From contig JBFJJW010000111.1 in assembly GCA_041612095.1 (NCBI GenBank), forward strand, positions 1-10,820: a stretch of DNA of 10,820 nt, read 5' to 3'. The notes beneath the pieces were generated by a model. That model did no database searches, had not been told where the DNA came from, and saw nothing but the letters and a program-made list of their open reading frames with translations. The stretch's first letter is position 1. Each line of letters begins with the position of its first letter. This DNA is from Solimonas sp041612095. GTDB taxonomy: Bacteria > Pseudomonadota > Gammaproteobacteria > Nevskiales > Nevskiaceae. A program made the position numbers and the translations under genes. Below are positions 1-6,378 of the stretch, one piece after another.

Positions 1-849
1 GAACAGGGCGCGCAGATCCATGATGTTGTTCATCGGTTCGCGCTTGGCGTAGTCACCCCAGAACACACCGACGATGGCCGCGCCCTTGAGCAGCGCAAGG
101 TTCAGCGGCACCTTGGGGATCTCGCCGTTGGCAAAGCCGATCACCAGGAAGCGGCCGCGCCAGGCGATGCTGCGCAGCGCCGGCTCCGAGTACGGGCCGC
201 CGACCGGGTCATAGATCACATTGGCGCCCTTGCCCTGTGTGAGCGCCTTGATCCGTTCCTTGAGATCCTCGGTCGAGTAATTGATGACCTCATCGGCACC
301 ATGCTCGCTGCACACCGCAAGCTTCTCGGCACTGGAGGCGGCGGCAATGACCTTGGCGCCCAGCGCCTTGCCGATCTCGATGGCGGCCAGGCCGACGCCG
401 CCGGAGGCACCCAGTACCAGCAGGGTTTCGCCGGCCTTGAGCGCGGCGCGATCCTTCAGCGCGTGATAGGAGGTGGCATAGGTCATGACAAACGCGGATG
501 CGGTGTCGAAGTCCATGCCGTCCGGCATCGGCATGACCTGCATCGCATCGGCCACCACCTGTTCGGCAAACGCGCCCCAGCCAGTGAAGGCGATGACCTT
601 GTCACCGGGCTTCACGGTTTTCACCTTGGCGCCCACGGCCTTCACCACACCGGCGCATTCGCCGCCGGGCGAGAAGGGCAGCTCCGGCTTGAACTGATAC
701 AGGCCCTGCACGATCAGCGTGTCGGGAAAATTGACCGACGCTGCGTGTACATCAATCACGACCTGGGTATCGCCGGCACTGAGGTCGGCAACGTCTTCCA
801 GCACCAGCGACTCCGGCGGGCCAAACTGCTTGCAGAGCAATGCTTTCAT
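1..849 (-). CDS. NADPH:quinone oxidoreductase family protein (zinc-independent MDR), C-terminus cut by window edge
   Basis: The minus strand reads 283 codons from ATG at 849 to the window edge without a stop; family members are about 325 residues, so roughly 40 C-terminal residues are missing. The N-terminus MKALLCKQFG followed by a GroES-like domain (to about residue 120) and a Rossmann domain is typical of quinone oxidoreductase-like medium-chain dehydrogenases. The nucleotide-binding motif LVLGASGGVG lies at residues 144-153, and ASVNFPDTLIVQG at about 37-49 is characteristic of the family. There is no zinc-ligand Cys/His set, so it should be the zinc-free type that transfers hydride from NADPH to quinones or enones in the cytoplasm. 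An AGGA ribosome binding site (856-859) sits 6 bases before the start. It lies 44 bp behind the short-chain dehydrogenase gene on the same strand, so the two are probably cotranscribed. The substrate cannot be told from sequence. Confidence 0.9.
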   Translation of the reverse strand, partial: MKALLCKQFGPPESLVLEDVADLSAGDTQVVIDVHAASVNFPDTLIVQGLYQFKPELPFSPGGECAGVVKAVGAKVKTVKPGDKVIAFTGWGAFAEQVVADAMQVMPMPDGMDFDTASAFVMTYATSYHALKDRAALKAGETLLVLGASGGVGLAAIEIGKALGAKVIAAASSAEKLAVCSEHGADEVINYSTEDLKERIKALTQGKGANVIYDPVGGPYSEPALRSIAWRGRFLVIGFANGEIPKVPLNLALLKGAAIVGVFWGDYAKREPMNNIMDLRALF

Positions 850-893
850 GGGTTCATCCTGTAAGGGGTTCAGATATCGGTTTGCGCAGTTGC

Positions 894-1640
894 TCAACCC
901 ATGCGCGCAACCATGCCCAGCGGCAGGTTGCGCATCAGGTAGCCGAGCACCGCCCACGGCCAGGTCGGCACGCTGGCTTGCGCGGGCTCTTTCTCGATCG
1001 CTTTGACCAGCGCACGGCAGCCGGTTTCGGTGTCCACCATGAACGGCGTCTTCTTCACTTTCTCGTTGATCTCGGAGCGGATGTAGCCCGGATAGATGGT
1101 ACTGATCTTGATCGGCTTGCCGATCATCTCGGCGCGCAGGCCCTCGGCCAGTGCAGCGACGCCGGCCTTGGTTGCGGCGTAGGTGGTGAGGTTGCGCGGC
1201 ATGCCGCGCATGGCGCTCATCGACGAGATCATGACCAGATGGCCGTCATTCTGCGCGCGGAAGATTTCCATGGCGGCTTCGCACTGCGCCAGCGCGGCAA
1301 CGAAGTTGGTCTCTGCAGTCTGGCGATTGGCCCAGAAATACCCCGTGCCCAGCGGCTGACCTTTGCCCATGCCGGCATTGACGATGATGCGGTCCAGCGT
1401 GCCGAAGTCGTCACGAAACGCCTTGAAGACTTCAAAGACCTGATCGTAGTTGAGCACGTCCAGCGCGCGCACCGAGATCTGGATGCCGGGGTGAGCCGCG
1501 ACCAGTTCCTGCTTGAGCTCTTCCAGGCGATCGGTGCGGCGGGCGCACAGCGCCAGATTGCAGCCGAGCTTGGCAAATTCGCGGGCCATGCCGCGGCCGA
1601 GGCCTGAGCTGGCGCCGGTGATGAGGAGTGTCTTGCGCAT
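894..1640 (-). CDS. SDR family NAD(P)-dependent oxidoreductase
   Basis: This 248-residue protein has the usual length and motif order of a classical short-chain dehydrogenase/reductase. TGASSGLG at residues 8-15 is the glycine-rich cofactor loop, and ARR after the second strand (about 33-35) favours NADP(H). NAG lies at 88-90, the structural Asn at about 112, the catalytic Ser at about 140 (MISS), and the YxxxK pair at Y154 and K158. YPGYIRSEI follows at 183-191, where the family carries its PG loop. All members of the Asn-Ser-Tyr-Lys set are visible, so it should be an active cytosolic oxidoreductase acting on a hydroxyl/keto substrate. It starts only 12 bp after the stop of the histidine-phosphatase gene and is followed 44 bp later by the quinone oxidoreductase gene, so all three look like one operon. 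The C-terminal 30 residues (WPWAVLGYLMRNLP) are hydrophobic and may touch the membrane. The ribosome binding site is weak. The exact substrate is unknown; a lipid-derived alcohol or ketone is only a contextual guess. Confidence 0.92.
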   Translation of the reverse strand: MRKTLLITGASSGLGRGMAREFAKLGCNLALCARRTDRLEELKQELVAAHPGIQISVRALDVLNYDQVFEVFKAFRDDFGTLDRIIVNAGMGKGQPLGTGYFWANRQTAETNFVAALAQCEAAMEIFRAQNDGHLVMISSMSAMRGMPRNLTTYAATKAGVAALAEGLRAEMIGKPIKISTIYPGYIRSEINEKVKKTPFMVDTETGCRALVKAIEKEPAQASVPTWPWAVLGYLMRNLPLGMVARMG

Positions 1641-1652
1641 CGTAGGTTCCGG

Positions 1653-2345
1653 TTAACGGTAGGTGATGAGATGGGCCTGAGCGCCTTCAAAGCAGGCGTG
1701 CTCGTTGAGCGTGCTGAGGTAGAGGGCGCGGTCGCTGTAGATCAGCTTGGTGATGCCGCAGTTGGCCAGCGTCCAGTTCAGGCGAAAGGCGCGTTCATCC
1801 GGCAACTGCATCAGCTTCTGCACGGCAGCAGTAATCGGGCCGCCGGAGGTAAACACCAGCGCGGTCTGCGACTTGCCCAGGCTTTGATGCAGGCGCGTGA
1901 GGGCGGCATCCACCCGCGCGCGGAACGCGAGCCAGCTCTCGGGGTAGTCGCTGTCGTGTTCGCCTCCCACCCAGCGCGCGATGGCTTCGGCAAAAATCTC
2001 CTGAAACGCGCGCCGCGGATTGGGCAGCGCCGCGAGCTCTGCGCGCATGACCTGCTTGTCGATCCAATGGGGGCGGTAGGCGTTGACCACGGTCTCGTGA
2101 TCGTACTCGGCCCAGTCGCTGTCTTCCTGCCATAGCGCCTGCTGGCCCATGGCGCCCAGGCAGTTCTCGGCGGTTTCGCGGTGTCGCCGCATGCCACCGC
2201 AGATCACCTGATCAACCTTGGTGACGCGGCTTTTCAGGCTTTCCCCCAACACCCGACCCTGAGCATGTCCGACCTCGGACAGCTTGTCATAGTCGTCAGC
2301 GCCGAAGGAGGCTTGGCCATGACGTATCAGATAGATCGAGCCCAT
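1653..2345 (-). CDS. Histidine phosphatase superfamily protein (phosphoglycerate-mutase fold), second catalytic His absent
   Basis: The 230-residue protein begins MGSIYLIRHGQASFG; the RHG motif (R8, H9, G10) is the phospho-acceptor signature of the histidine phosphatase superfamily. GGMRRHRETA at 50-59 supplies the second phosphate-binding Arg (R54 by alignment), and E80/E84 in WAEYDHE are candidates for the acid residue. At the place where most members have the second catalytic His (a SHGG-like motif) this protein reads FTSGGPI at 165-171, with Ser167 in the His position. Similar SGG variants occur in uncharacterised family members near acyl-CoA metabolism genes, so this may be a subfamily trait rather than damage. 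The activity is predicted, not shown: a small-molecule phosphatase or a non-catalytic relative. It is the first gene of a three-gene minus-strand unit. No good Shine-Dalgarno precedes the ATG, but the start is fixed by the RHG motif beginning at residue 8. Confidence 0.9.
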   Translation of the reverse strand: MGSIYLIRHGQASFGADDYDKLSEVGHAQGRVLGESLKSRVTKVDQVICGGMRRHRETAENCLGAMGQQALWQEDSDWAEYDHETVVNAYRPHWIDKQVMRAELAALPNPRRAFQEIFAEAIARWVGGEHDSDYPESWLAFRARVDAALTRLHQSLGKSQTALVFTSGGPITAAVQKLMQLPDERAFRLNWTLANCGITKLIYSDRALYLSTLNEHACFEGAQAHLITYR

Positions 2346-2616
2346 AAGCTGTTAGGTCGTCGCCGGTTGATTGTGGGTGTTGGGTGCGCCGCGCGTGCCG
2401 CCAGGCGCAGGGCCTCGCGGAGTCGGCATCGTTGTCGTCACGCTGTATTTTGCGCGCCGAGGCCCATGAGCGGAAATGAGGGCTGGTGATGCCTCTCCAT
2501 CAATGGCCTGCATGAATTGCCGGATAGGCTGCACTGACAGCAGCCCGCGTCGGCCGACCCATTATCTGAGGGGCGCTTTCGGCGATGATGACGCAACGAC
2601 ACGATAGGAGGCCTGC
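2346..2616. other. Divergent intergenic region (271 bp)
   Basis: This is the longest stretch without a gene and separates the divergent starts of the histidine-phosphatase gene (minus) and the alpha/beta hydrolase gene (plus). It must carry the promoters for both, but I find no convincing -35/-10 pair on either strand. A 60-codon minus-strand frame at 2352-2534 has no recognisable domain and is rich in Pro, Arg and Thr, so I treat it as chance. The only clear signal is the AGGAGG ribosome binding site at the right end. Confidence 0.5.
2606..2611 (+). promoter_or_regulatory. Ribosome binding site AGGAGG of the epoxide-hydrolase-like gene
   Basis: A full-consensus AGGAGG lies 5 bases before the ATG at 2617. 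It fixes the start of the hydrolase and is much stronger than the sites of neighbouring genes, which suggests efficient translation. Confidence 0.85.
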
Positions 2617-3432
2617 ATGCCGTTTCACAGCCGCACCCTGAGCATCAACGGCATACAGATGCATGTGGTCGATGAGGGCGCGGGCGCTCCCGTGCTGCTC
2701 CTTCATGGATTTCCCGATACGCATGCGGTCTGGCGGCATCAGATCCCGGCGCTGGTGGCGGCCGGCTATCGTGTCATCGCGCCGGATGTGCGCGGTCACG
2801 GTGAGACGGAGGCGCCCAGAGCCGTACGCGAGTACCGGCTGGATCGGCAGGTCGCCGATGTGCTGGCGCTGCTCGATGCGCTGCAGATCACGCAGCCGGT
2901 GCGCCTCGTGGGTCACGATCTGGGGGCGATCACCGGCTGGGTGCTGGTGGGGCGATATCCCGAGCGCTTCATGAAGTATGCGGCGCTGACGGTGGGACAT
3001 CCCAATGCCTACGCCACCACGCTCAAGCAGCTGGCCAAGGGCTGGTATGCGCTGTTTTTCCAGCTGCGCGGAATCGCCGAGTTGCTGATGCGCGCCGGCA
3101 ACTGGTTCGTGTTTCGCCGGTTCGCGGCGCATCCGGAATCCAAGCACTGGATCGCGCATCTGTCGCGTCCCGGCCGGCTGACCGCGGCGATGGCCTGGTA
3201 CCGCGCCAACCTGTTCGCGCTGCTGGGCGCCAAGTTTCCGCCGACACCCCTTTCGGTGCTGGGTGTATGGGCCTCGCGCGACATCGCGCTGGTTGAAGCG
3301 CAGATGACGGGTTCGGCGCGATACGTGCTGGGACAATGGCGCTACGTGCGCATGGACAAGGCCAGCCACTGGCTGCAACTGGATCGGCCGGACGAGGTCA
3401 ACCGTCTGCTGCTGGAGTGGTTTGCGGATTGA
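2617..3432 (+). CDS. Alpha/beta hydrolase, epoxide hydrolase-like (Asp nucleophile)
   Basis: The 271-residue protein has the complete plan of an alpha/beta hydrolase of the epoxide hydrolase/haloalkane dehalogenase branch. HGFP at 30-33 forms the oxyanion side, DVRGHGETEAP follows at 57-67, and the nucleophile elbow is VGHDLGA at 98-104 with Asp101 as nucleophile. The likely acid is D222 (WASRDIAL) and the base H251 (ASHWLQLDRPDEV). Two cap-domain tyrosines match the epoxide-activating pair of epoxide hydrolases: Y144 in YALFFQ and Y195 in WYRAN. That supports epoxide hydrolysis over dehalogenation, although I cannot identify the substrate. No signal peptide is seen, so it should be cytoplasmic. 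It is transcribed alone, divergent from the redox operon and convergent with the TetR gene, whose stop codon begins only 3 bp past its own. AGGAGG 5 bases upstream supports the ATG. Confidence 0.93.
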   Translation: MPFHSRTLSINGIQMHVVDEGAGAPVLLLHGFPDTHAVWRHQIPALVAAGYRVIAPDVRGHGETEAPRAVREYRLDRQVADVLALLDALQITQPVRLVGHDLGAITGWVLVGRYPERFMKYAALTVGHPNAYATTLKQLAKGWYALFFQLRGIAELLMRAGNWFVFRRFAAHPESKHWIAHLSRPGRLTAAMAWYRANLFALLGAKFPPTPLSVLGVWASRDIALVEAQMTGSARYVLGQWRYVRMDKASHWLQLDRPDEVNRLLLEWFAD

Positions 3433-3435
3433 GGC

Positions 3436-4092
3436 CTAGCGTGCGGCGCCGGTGAGCGCGCGTGTACCCAGGCGAATCAGCTTGGCCTCGGCCTGCAGGG
3501 CATTGACGCCCTCGATGAACAGCCGCGTGACAAAGCGCGCGGTCTCCTCCGGCTTGCGCCGCGGTTGCTCGGTCAGCAGGCGGCACAGCTCGTAGCCGGC
3601 ACCGAACGAGATTGCGGTCAGCGCATCGACATCCACCTCCGGGAATACGCCACGGACGATGGCCTCGCGCAGATCGTCCTGCAGCGAGCGCATCAGCAAT
3701 CCGAAGATGTTGTCGTTGTACATCGAGCGGACCACCGGCTCGTTGCGGAACATCAGCTCGAAGAACTGGGGATCGGCGCGGACTTCCTGCAATGCGGCCA
3801 GATAGGACTCGTAGAAGAACGTCTCCACCCTGCGCGCGCGTGCGCGGGCGGCATGGATACGGTCCTGTACCAGGCCCAGGCGCGATTCGACCAGGGCGCG
3901 GAACAGGGCCTCCTTGTCCGGGAAGTAGTTGTAGAACGTGCCGGCAGCCAGGCCGGAGAGCCGAATCACGTCGCGGATGGTGACGGTCTCGTAGCCCATC
4001 TCCAGAAAGCAGCGCCGCGCTGCCTCGAGTATGGCCGCGCGGTTGGCTTCCTTGTTGCGTTCACGCCGTCCTAGGGGGGCTTCGGTCTGCAT
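3436..4092 (-). CDS. TetR/AcrR family transcriptional regulator
   Basis: The 218-residue protein opens with a basic arm (GRRERNKEANRAAIL) and a classic TetR helix-turn-helix at about residues 18-65. It includes the strongly conserved AARRCFLEMGYETVTIRDV stretch, SGLAAGTFYNYFPDKEALF and the GTFYNYF recognition-helix signature. The remaining ~150 residues are a helical ligand-binding and dimerisation domain without a recognisable ligand motif. It lies 58 bp behind the enoyl-CoA isomerase-like gene on the same strand and would be the last gene of that operon, but the gap holds a candidate promoter and operator of its own (4100-4124). The likely role is ligand-released repression of itself and perhaps of the acyl/ester genes upstream. 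An acyl-CoA or fatty-acid ligand is plausible from context only. No Shine-Dalgarno is visible ahead of the ATG. Confidence 0.93.
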   Translation of the reverse strand: MQTEAPLGRRERNKEANRAAILEAARRCFLEMGYETVTIRDVIRLSGLAAGTFYNYFPDKEALFRALVESRLGLVQDRIHAARARARRVETFFYESYLAALQEVRADPQFFELMFRNEPVVRSMYNDNIFGLLMRSLQDDLREAIVRGVFPEVDVDALTAISFGAGYELCRLLTEQPRRKPEETARFVTRLFIEGVNALQAEAKLIRLGTRALTGAAR

Positions 4093-4099
4093 GGTGCCG

Positions 4100-4105
4100 A
4101 TTATG
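4100..4105 (-). promoter_or_regulatory. Possible -10 element (CATAAT) of the TetR gene
   Basis: CATAAT matches five of six bases of the sigma-70 -10 consensus. No good -35 is seen at 16-18 bp. Transcription would start about one base before the ATG at 4092, giving a leaderless or nearly leaderless message, which would fit the absence of a ribosome binding site. The evidence is weak. Confidence 0.3.
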
Positions 4106-4106
4106 C

Positions 4107-4124
4107 CGTGTTCCCGGGATCACG
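4107..4124. promoter_or_regulatory. Candidate TetR operator: 18-bp near-perfect palindrome
   Basis: CGTGTTCCCGGGATCACG pairs in 8 of 9 positions around its centre; only the fifth pair (T/T) fails. It lies 15 bp upstream of the start of the TetR gene and just upstream of a -10-like CATAAT (minus strand, 4105-4100), where a dimeric repressor would block RNA polymerase. TetR-family proteins commonly bind palindromes of this length next to their own genes. That this is the operator of the adjacent TetR protein is inference. Confidence 0.5.
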
Positions 4125-4150
4125 CTTGACGCGCTTGCTGATCGCAGGTT

Positions 4151-4924
4151 TCAGTTGAACTGGGCGAAGTCCGGTTTGCGCTTCTGCATGAACGCGGTGA
4201 TGGCTTCGCGGGCTTCCGCACCCTTGAGCATGGCGCCAAAGTGTTCGGCCTCATACACGATGGCCTCGGAAACCTTCTCCGTATCCCAGCGCTTCAGCAG
4301 CATCTTGGTGGTACGCAGCGCCTGTGGTGCCTGCTCGGCCAGCTTCAAGGCCTTGGCGCGCGCGTGCTCGTAAACGTCTGCATTCGGCAGCACGGCATTG
4401 ATCAGCCGGCATTCCAGCGCCTTGGCGGCGGTGAACGGCTCGGCCAGCATCACCAGTTCGGCGGCCTGCACATGCCCGATCATCCGCGGCAGCAGCAGGC
4501 TGGACGCGTACTCCGGGCAGATGCCGATGTTGACGAAGGGCATGTGAAAACGGGTGCCTTCGCCGGCGTAGGCCAGATCCACATGAAACAGGATGGTCGT
4601 GCCTATGCCGACAGCGGGACCATTGATGGCGGCGATGACCGGCTTTGTGACTTTCGACAAGGCCAGCATGAAGCGCAGTACAGGCGCGTCCGGGGTGGTC
4701 GGCGGCAGGTTGAGGAAGTCCTGCAGGTCGTTGCCGCTGCTGAAGCAGTCAGCAGTGCCGGTGATGAGGATGACGCGGACTTCGTCGTCCTGGTCGGCGG
4801 CATTCAATGCGTCGGCCATGCCGCTGTACATGGCCTGGGTCAGCGCGTTCTTCTTGTCAGGACGGTTGAGGCGCAGTGTCAGTACGCGGTCCTTGAGTTC
4901 GGTGAGGATGTGCTCGGTGCTCAT
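4151..4924 (-). CDS. Enoyl-CoA hydratase/isomerase family protein, enoyl-CoA delta-isomerase-like active site
   Basis: This 257-residue crotonase-fold protein has the oxyanion-hole segments FSSGNDL (61-67) and NGPAVGIG (101-108) and normal family length. Both glutamates used by enoyl-CoA hydratase are missing: by alignment with the rat mitochondrial enzyme they are replaced by T110 and F130. Instead a Glu appears at E138 in FVNIGICPEYASS (130-142), the pattern of peroxisomal delta3,delta2-enoyl-CoA isomerases (ECI2/PECI type, PEGCSS), where that Glu acts as the acid-base. The protein therefore more likely shifts a 3-enoyl-CoA double bond to position 2 during oxidation of unsaturated acyl chains than hydrates enoyl-CoA. 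It should be cytosolic. It lies 62 bp after the Cys-elbow hydrolase gene and 58 bp before the TetR gene. A palindrome with a -10-like centre fills the upstream gap. I see no Shine-Dalgarno before the ATG. Confidence 0.92.
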   Translation of the reverse strand: MSTEHILTELKDRVLTLRLNRPDKKNALTQAMYSGMADALNAADQDDEVRVILITGTADCFSSGNDLQDFLNLPPTTPDAPVLRFMLALSKVTKPVIAAINGPAVGIGTTILFHVDLAYAGEGTRFHMPFVNIGICPEYASSLLLPRMIGHVQAAELVMLAEPFTAAKALECRLINAVLPNADVYEHARAKALKLAEQAPQALRTTKMLLKRWDTEKVSEAIVYEAEHFGAMLKGAEAREAITAFMQKRKPDFAQFN

Positions 4925-4949
4925 TGGTAGGGTCGATCATCAGAATGGG

Positions 4950-4971
4950 GCCGCCGCATTCTAGCGGCGGC
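4950..4971 (-). promoter_or_regulatory. Perfect 8-bp inverted repeat with a TAGAAT (-10-like) loop upstream of the isomerase gene
   Basis: Arms GCCGCCGC (4950-4957) and GCGGCGGC (4964-4971) are exact inverted repeats around a six-base centre that reads TAGAAT on the minus strand, five of six bases of the -10 consensus. It lies 25 bp upstream of the isomerase start, in the only sizeable gap between the hydrolase and the isomerase. It could be a regulated internal promoter, an attenuator or mRNA-stabilising hairpin. No U-run follows, so it is not a standard terminator. No good -35 is seen. Confidence 0.4.
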
Positions 4972-4986
4972 ACAGGGATCGCGGGA

Positions 4987-5913
4987 TTACCGTTGCGCTT
5001 GAGCAGTTGATGTTTCGGGCGTATCGAGGAACAGCGTCAGGGCCTCAGCAAAGCGCTCCGGAGCTTCCAGTTCCGGAAAATGGCCCGCTTCCGGCCACTC
5101 CAGTATCTGTGCCTGCGGCAAATGCCGACGGATGGATTCGCGATCAGTACCGGCGTGCGAGCGGTCTGCCGTGCCCCAGATCACCAGGGCCGGCTGGGTG
5201 ATGGTGCCGATGCCGGGATCGCGGTCGGTGAGGAATTGCTGGAATGCCGAAGCCAGGCTGAAGCAGGCACCGTGCGCAAACGCGAGATCGGTTTCTGCGG
5301 CGAATCGGGGTAGTAGCTCGCGACGGCCCAGCGCGAGGCGGTACCACGCGCTGGCGCGCCTGCGCCGCAGCAGCCGCAGCAGCAGCTGCCCAAGCCAGGG
5401 GCGGCCAAGGATGTTCTGCGGGTCACGGCGTTGTTTCCAGCGCAGTTCCTCGTGCCAGCTCGGAGCCTGCATCAGCACCACGGCCTCTACCAGTTGCGGT
5501 TGCTCGGCGGCCAGCACCAGCGCCGTATAGGCGGGAACGCAGGGAAAGGCGAGCACGTAGGGGCCCGCATTCAGCGCTTTGAGAAAATCGCCGATCACGC
5601 CTGCCGTGGCCGCCAGCGAGAAGTCGAGCCCTGTCTGCGGTAGCGACAGGCCGAAAGCGGGTGGTTCGAACACGATCACCCGGTATTTGTTCGCCAGCGC
5701 GGCGATCAGCTCGTCATACAGTTCCAGTACCACGGGTGGGTCGGCGCACAGCACCAGCGTTCGTGGGCCGTCACCAGCGCAGCGGTAGCGGATGCTGGCC
5801 TGTGGCAGATGCAGGTAGTGGATATCGGGCCGCGTGCGCGCGCCGGCGCCGCCGAGTATGCGTCGCCGCGTCCACGGCGGGATGAAGCTGTCCAGCCAGC
5901 TGGCGTCGATCAC
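4987..5913 (-). CDS. Alpha/beta hydrolase fold protein with Cys in place of the nucleophilic Ser
   Basis: The 308-residue protein starts with GTG at 5913 and has the alpha/beta hydrolase order. LVLCADPP (53-60) stands where HGxP normally is, YRVIVFEPPAFGLS (77-90) matches the RxxxxDxxGxGxS region, and the elbow reads LAFPCVPAY (121-129). ALVIWGTADRSH (242-253) gives acid D250, and EAGHFPELEAPERF (275-288) gives base H278. The Asp and His of the triad are therefore present, but the GxSxG elbow is replaced by F-P-C-V-P with Cys125 as the only possible nucleophile, and the oxyanion HG pair is also gone. Members with Cys exist (dienelactone hydrolase type), but loss of both elbow glycines suggests an unusual enzyme or a non-catalytic fold. 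An Arg-rich stretch (LLRRRRASAW, 181-190) lies in the cap. The start is 3 bp after the DUF4442 stop, implying translational coupling. No signal peptide is seen. Confidence 0.85.
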   Translation of the reverse strand: MIDASWLDSFIPPWTRRRILGGAGARTRPDIHYLHLPQASIRYRCAGDGPRTLVLCADPPVVLELYDELIAALANKYRVIVFEPPAFGLSLPQTGLDFSLAATAGVIGDFLKALNAGPYVLAFPCVPAYTALVLAAEQPQLVEAVVLMQAPSWHEELRWKQRRDPQNILGRPWLGQLLLRLLRRRRASAWYRLALGRRELLPRFAAETDLAFAHGACFSLASAFQQFLTDRDPGIGTITQPALVIWGTADRSHAGTDRESIRRHLPQAQILEWPEAGHFPELEAPERFAEALTLFLDTPETSTAQAQR

Positions 5914-5916
5914 GGG

Positions 5917-6375
5917 CTACTTTCGTAGCGAGACGTACATGGTGATGTCGGCTTCCATCACCACTTCGCCGTTGCTGTTGTAGACGCGCGCAGGCACGAC
6001 GACGTTGCCCTGGAAATCGTCAGCCAGCGGCGCCAGCTCGGCCCTGGCGGTCAGATCGGTGTCGGCCTTCTTCAAGTAGCGCACGGTCATGCCGCGCGGA
6101 ATCCAGCGCAGCTGCCTGGGCAGCGTGGAGTCGATCATGGTGCCCGCGGCGAGTTCGCACATTGCGCACATCGCAATCGCGTTCACGGTGCCGAGGTGGT
6201 TGTGGACCTTGCGGCGGTTGCGTACCTGCACTTCGGCGTAGCCCGGACGCAGCTCCAGGAACAGCGGCGAGATGGACGCAAAGTACGGGGCGCGTCGGCA
6301 TACGGCGGCGGAGAACAGGCGCGCCCCTAGGGGGTAGCGGCGCAGTTTCTTGAACATCTGGGCGGGTGTGGCCAT
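5917..6375 (-). CDS. DUF4442 hotdog-fold protein, putative acyl-CoA thioesterase
   Basis: The 152-residue protein fits a single hotdog domain of the DUF4442/PaaI-like type. The diagnostic segment is VHNHLGTVNAIAMCAMCELAAGTMID (about residues 57-82, the central hotdog helix): a His-Asn-His stretch, then a Glu (E74), the residue many hotdog thioesterases use for catalysis. Late strands (TVRYLKKADTDLTARAEL, VVVPARVYNSNGEVVMEADITMYVS) match the sheet of this fold. The expected role is hydrolysis of an acyl-CoA or similar thioester in the cytoplasm; the chain specificity is unknown. It begins 3 bp after the restored stop of the upstream alpha/beta hydrolase gene and ends 3 bp before the next one, so these three genes are packed as one translational unit. 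The ribosome binding site is weak, consistent with coupling. Confidence 0.88.
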   Translation of the reverse strand: MATPAQMFKKLRRYPLGARLFSAAVCRRAPYFASISPLFLELRPGYAEVQVRNRRKVHNHLGTVNAIAMCAMCELAAGTMIDSTLPRQLRWIPRGMTVRYLKKADTDLTARAELAPLADDFQGNVVVPARVYNSNGEVVMEADITMYVSLRK

Positions 6376-6378
6376 GGC

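Noticed and set aside
840..1607. 255-codon plus-strand frame opposite the SDR gene
   Set aside because: It is antisense to a gene with all SDR motifs, and its composition is typical of shadow frames in high-GC DNA.
2352..2534. 60-codon minus-strand frame ending 6 bp before the histidine-phosphatase start
   Set aside because: The spacing looks operon-like, but the sequence has no recognisable motif, is Pro/Thr/Arg-rich and shows no convincing ribosome binding site.
2500..3378. 292-codon minus-strand frame opposite the epoxide-hydrolase-like gene
   Set aside because: It is His/Arg/Gln-rich with no domain, and lies antisense to a gene with clear catalytic motifs and a consensus ribosome binding site; a GC-driven shadow.
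4126..4131. TTGACG on the plus strand as a -35 element
   Set aside because: At 17-18 bp downstream there is only TTCAGT, and no plus-strand gene follows; no promoter.
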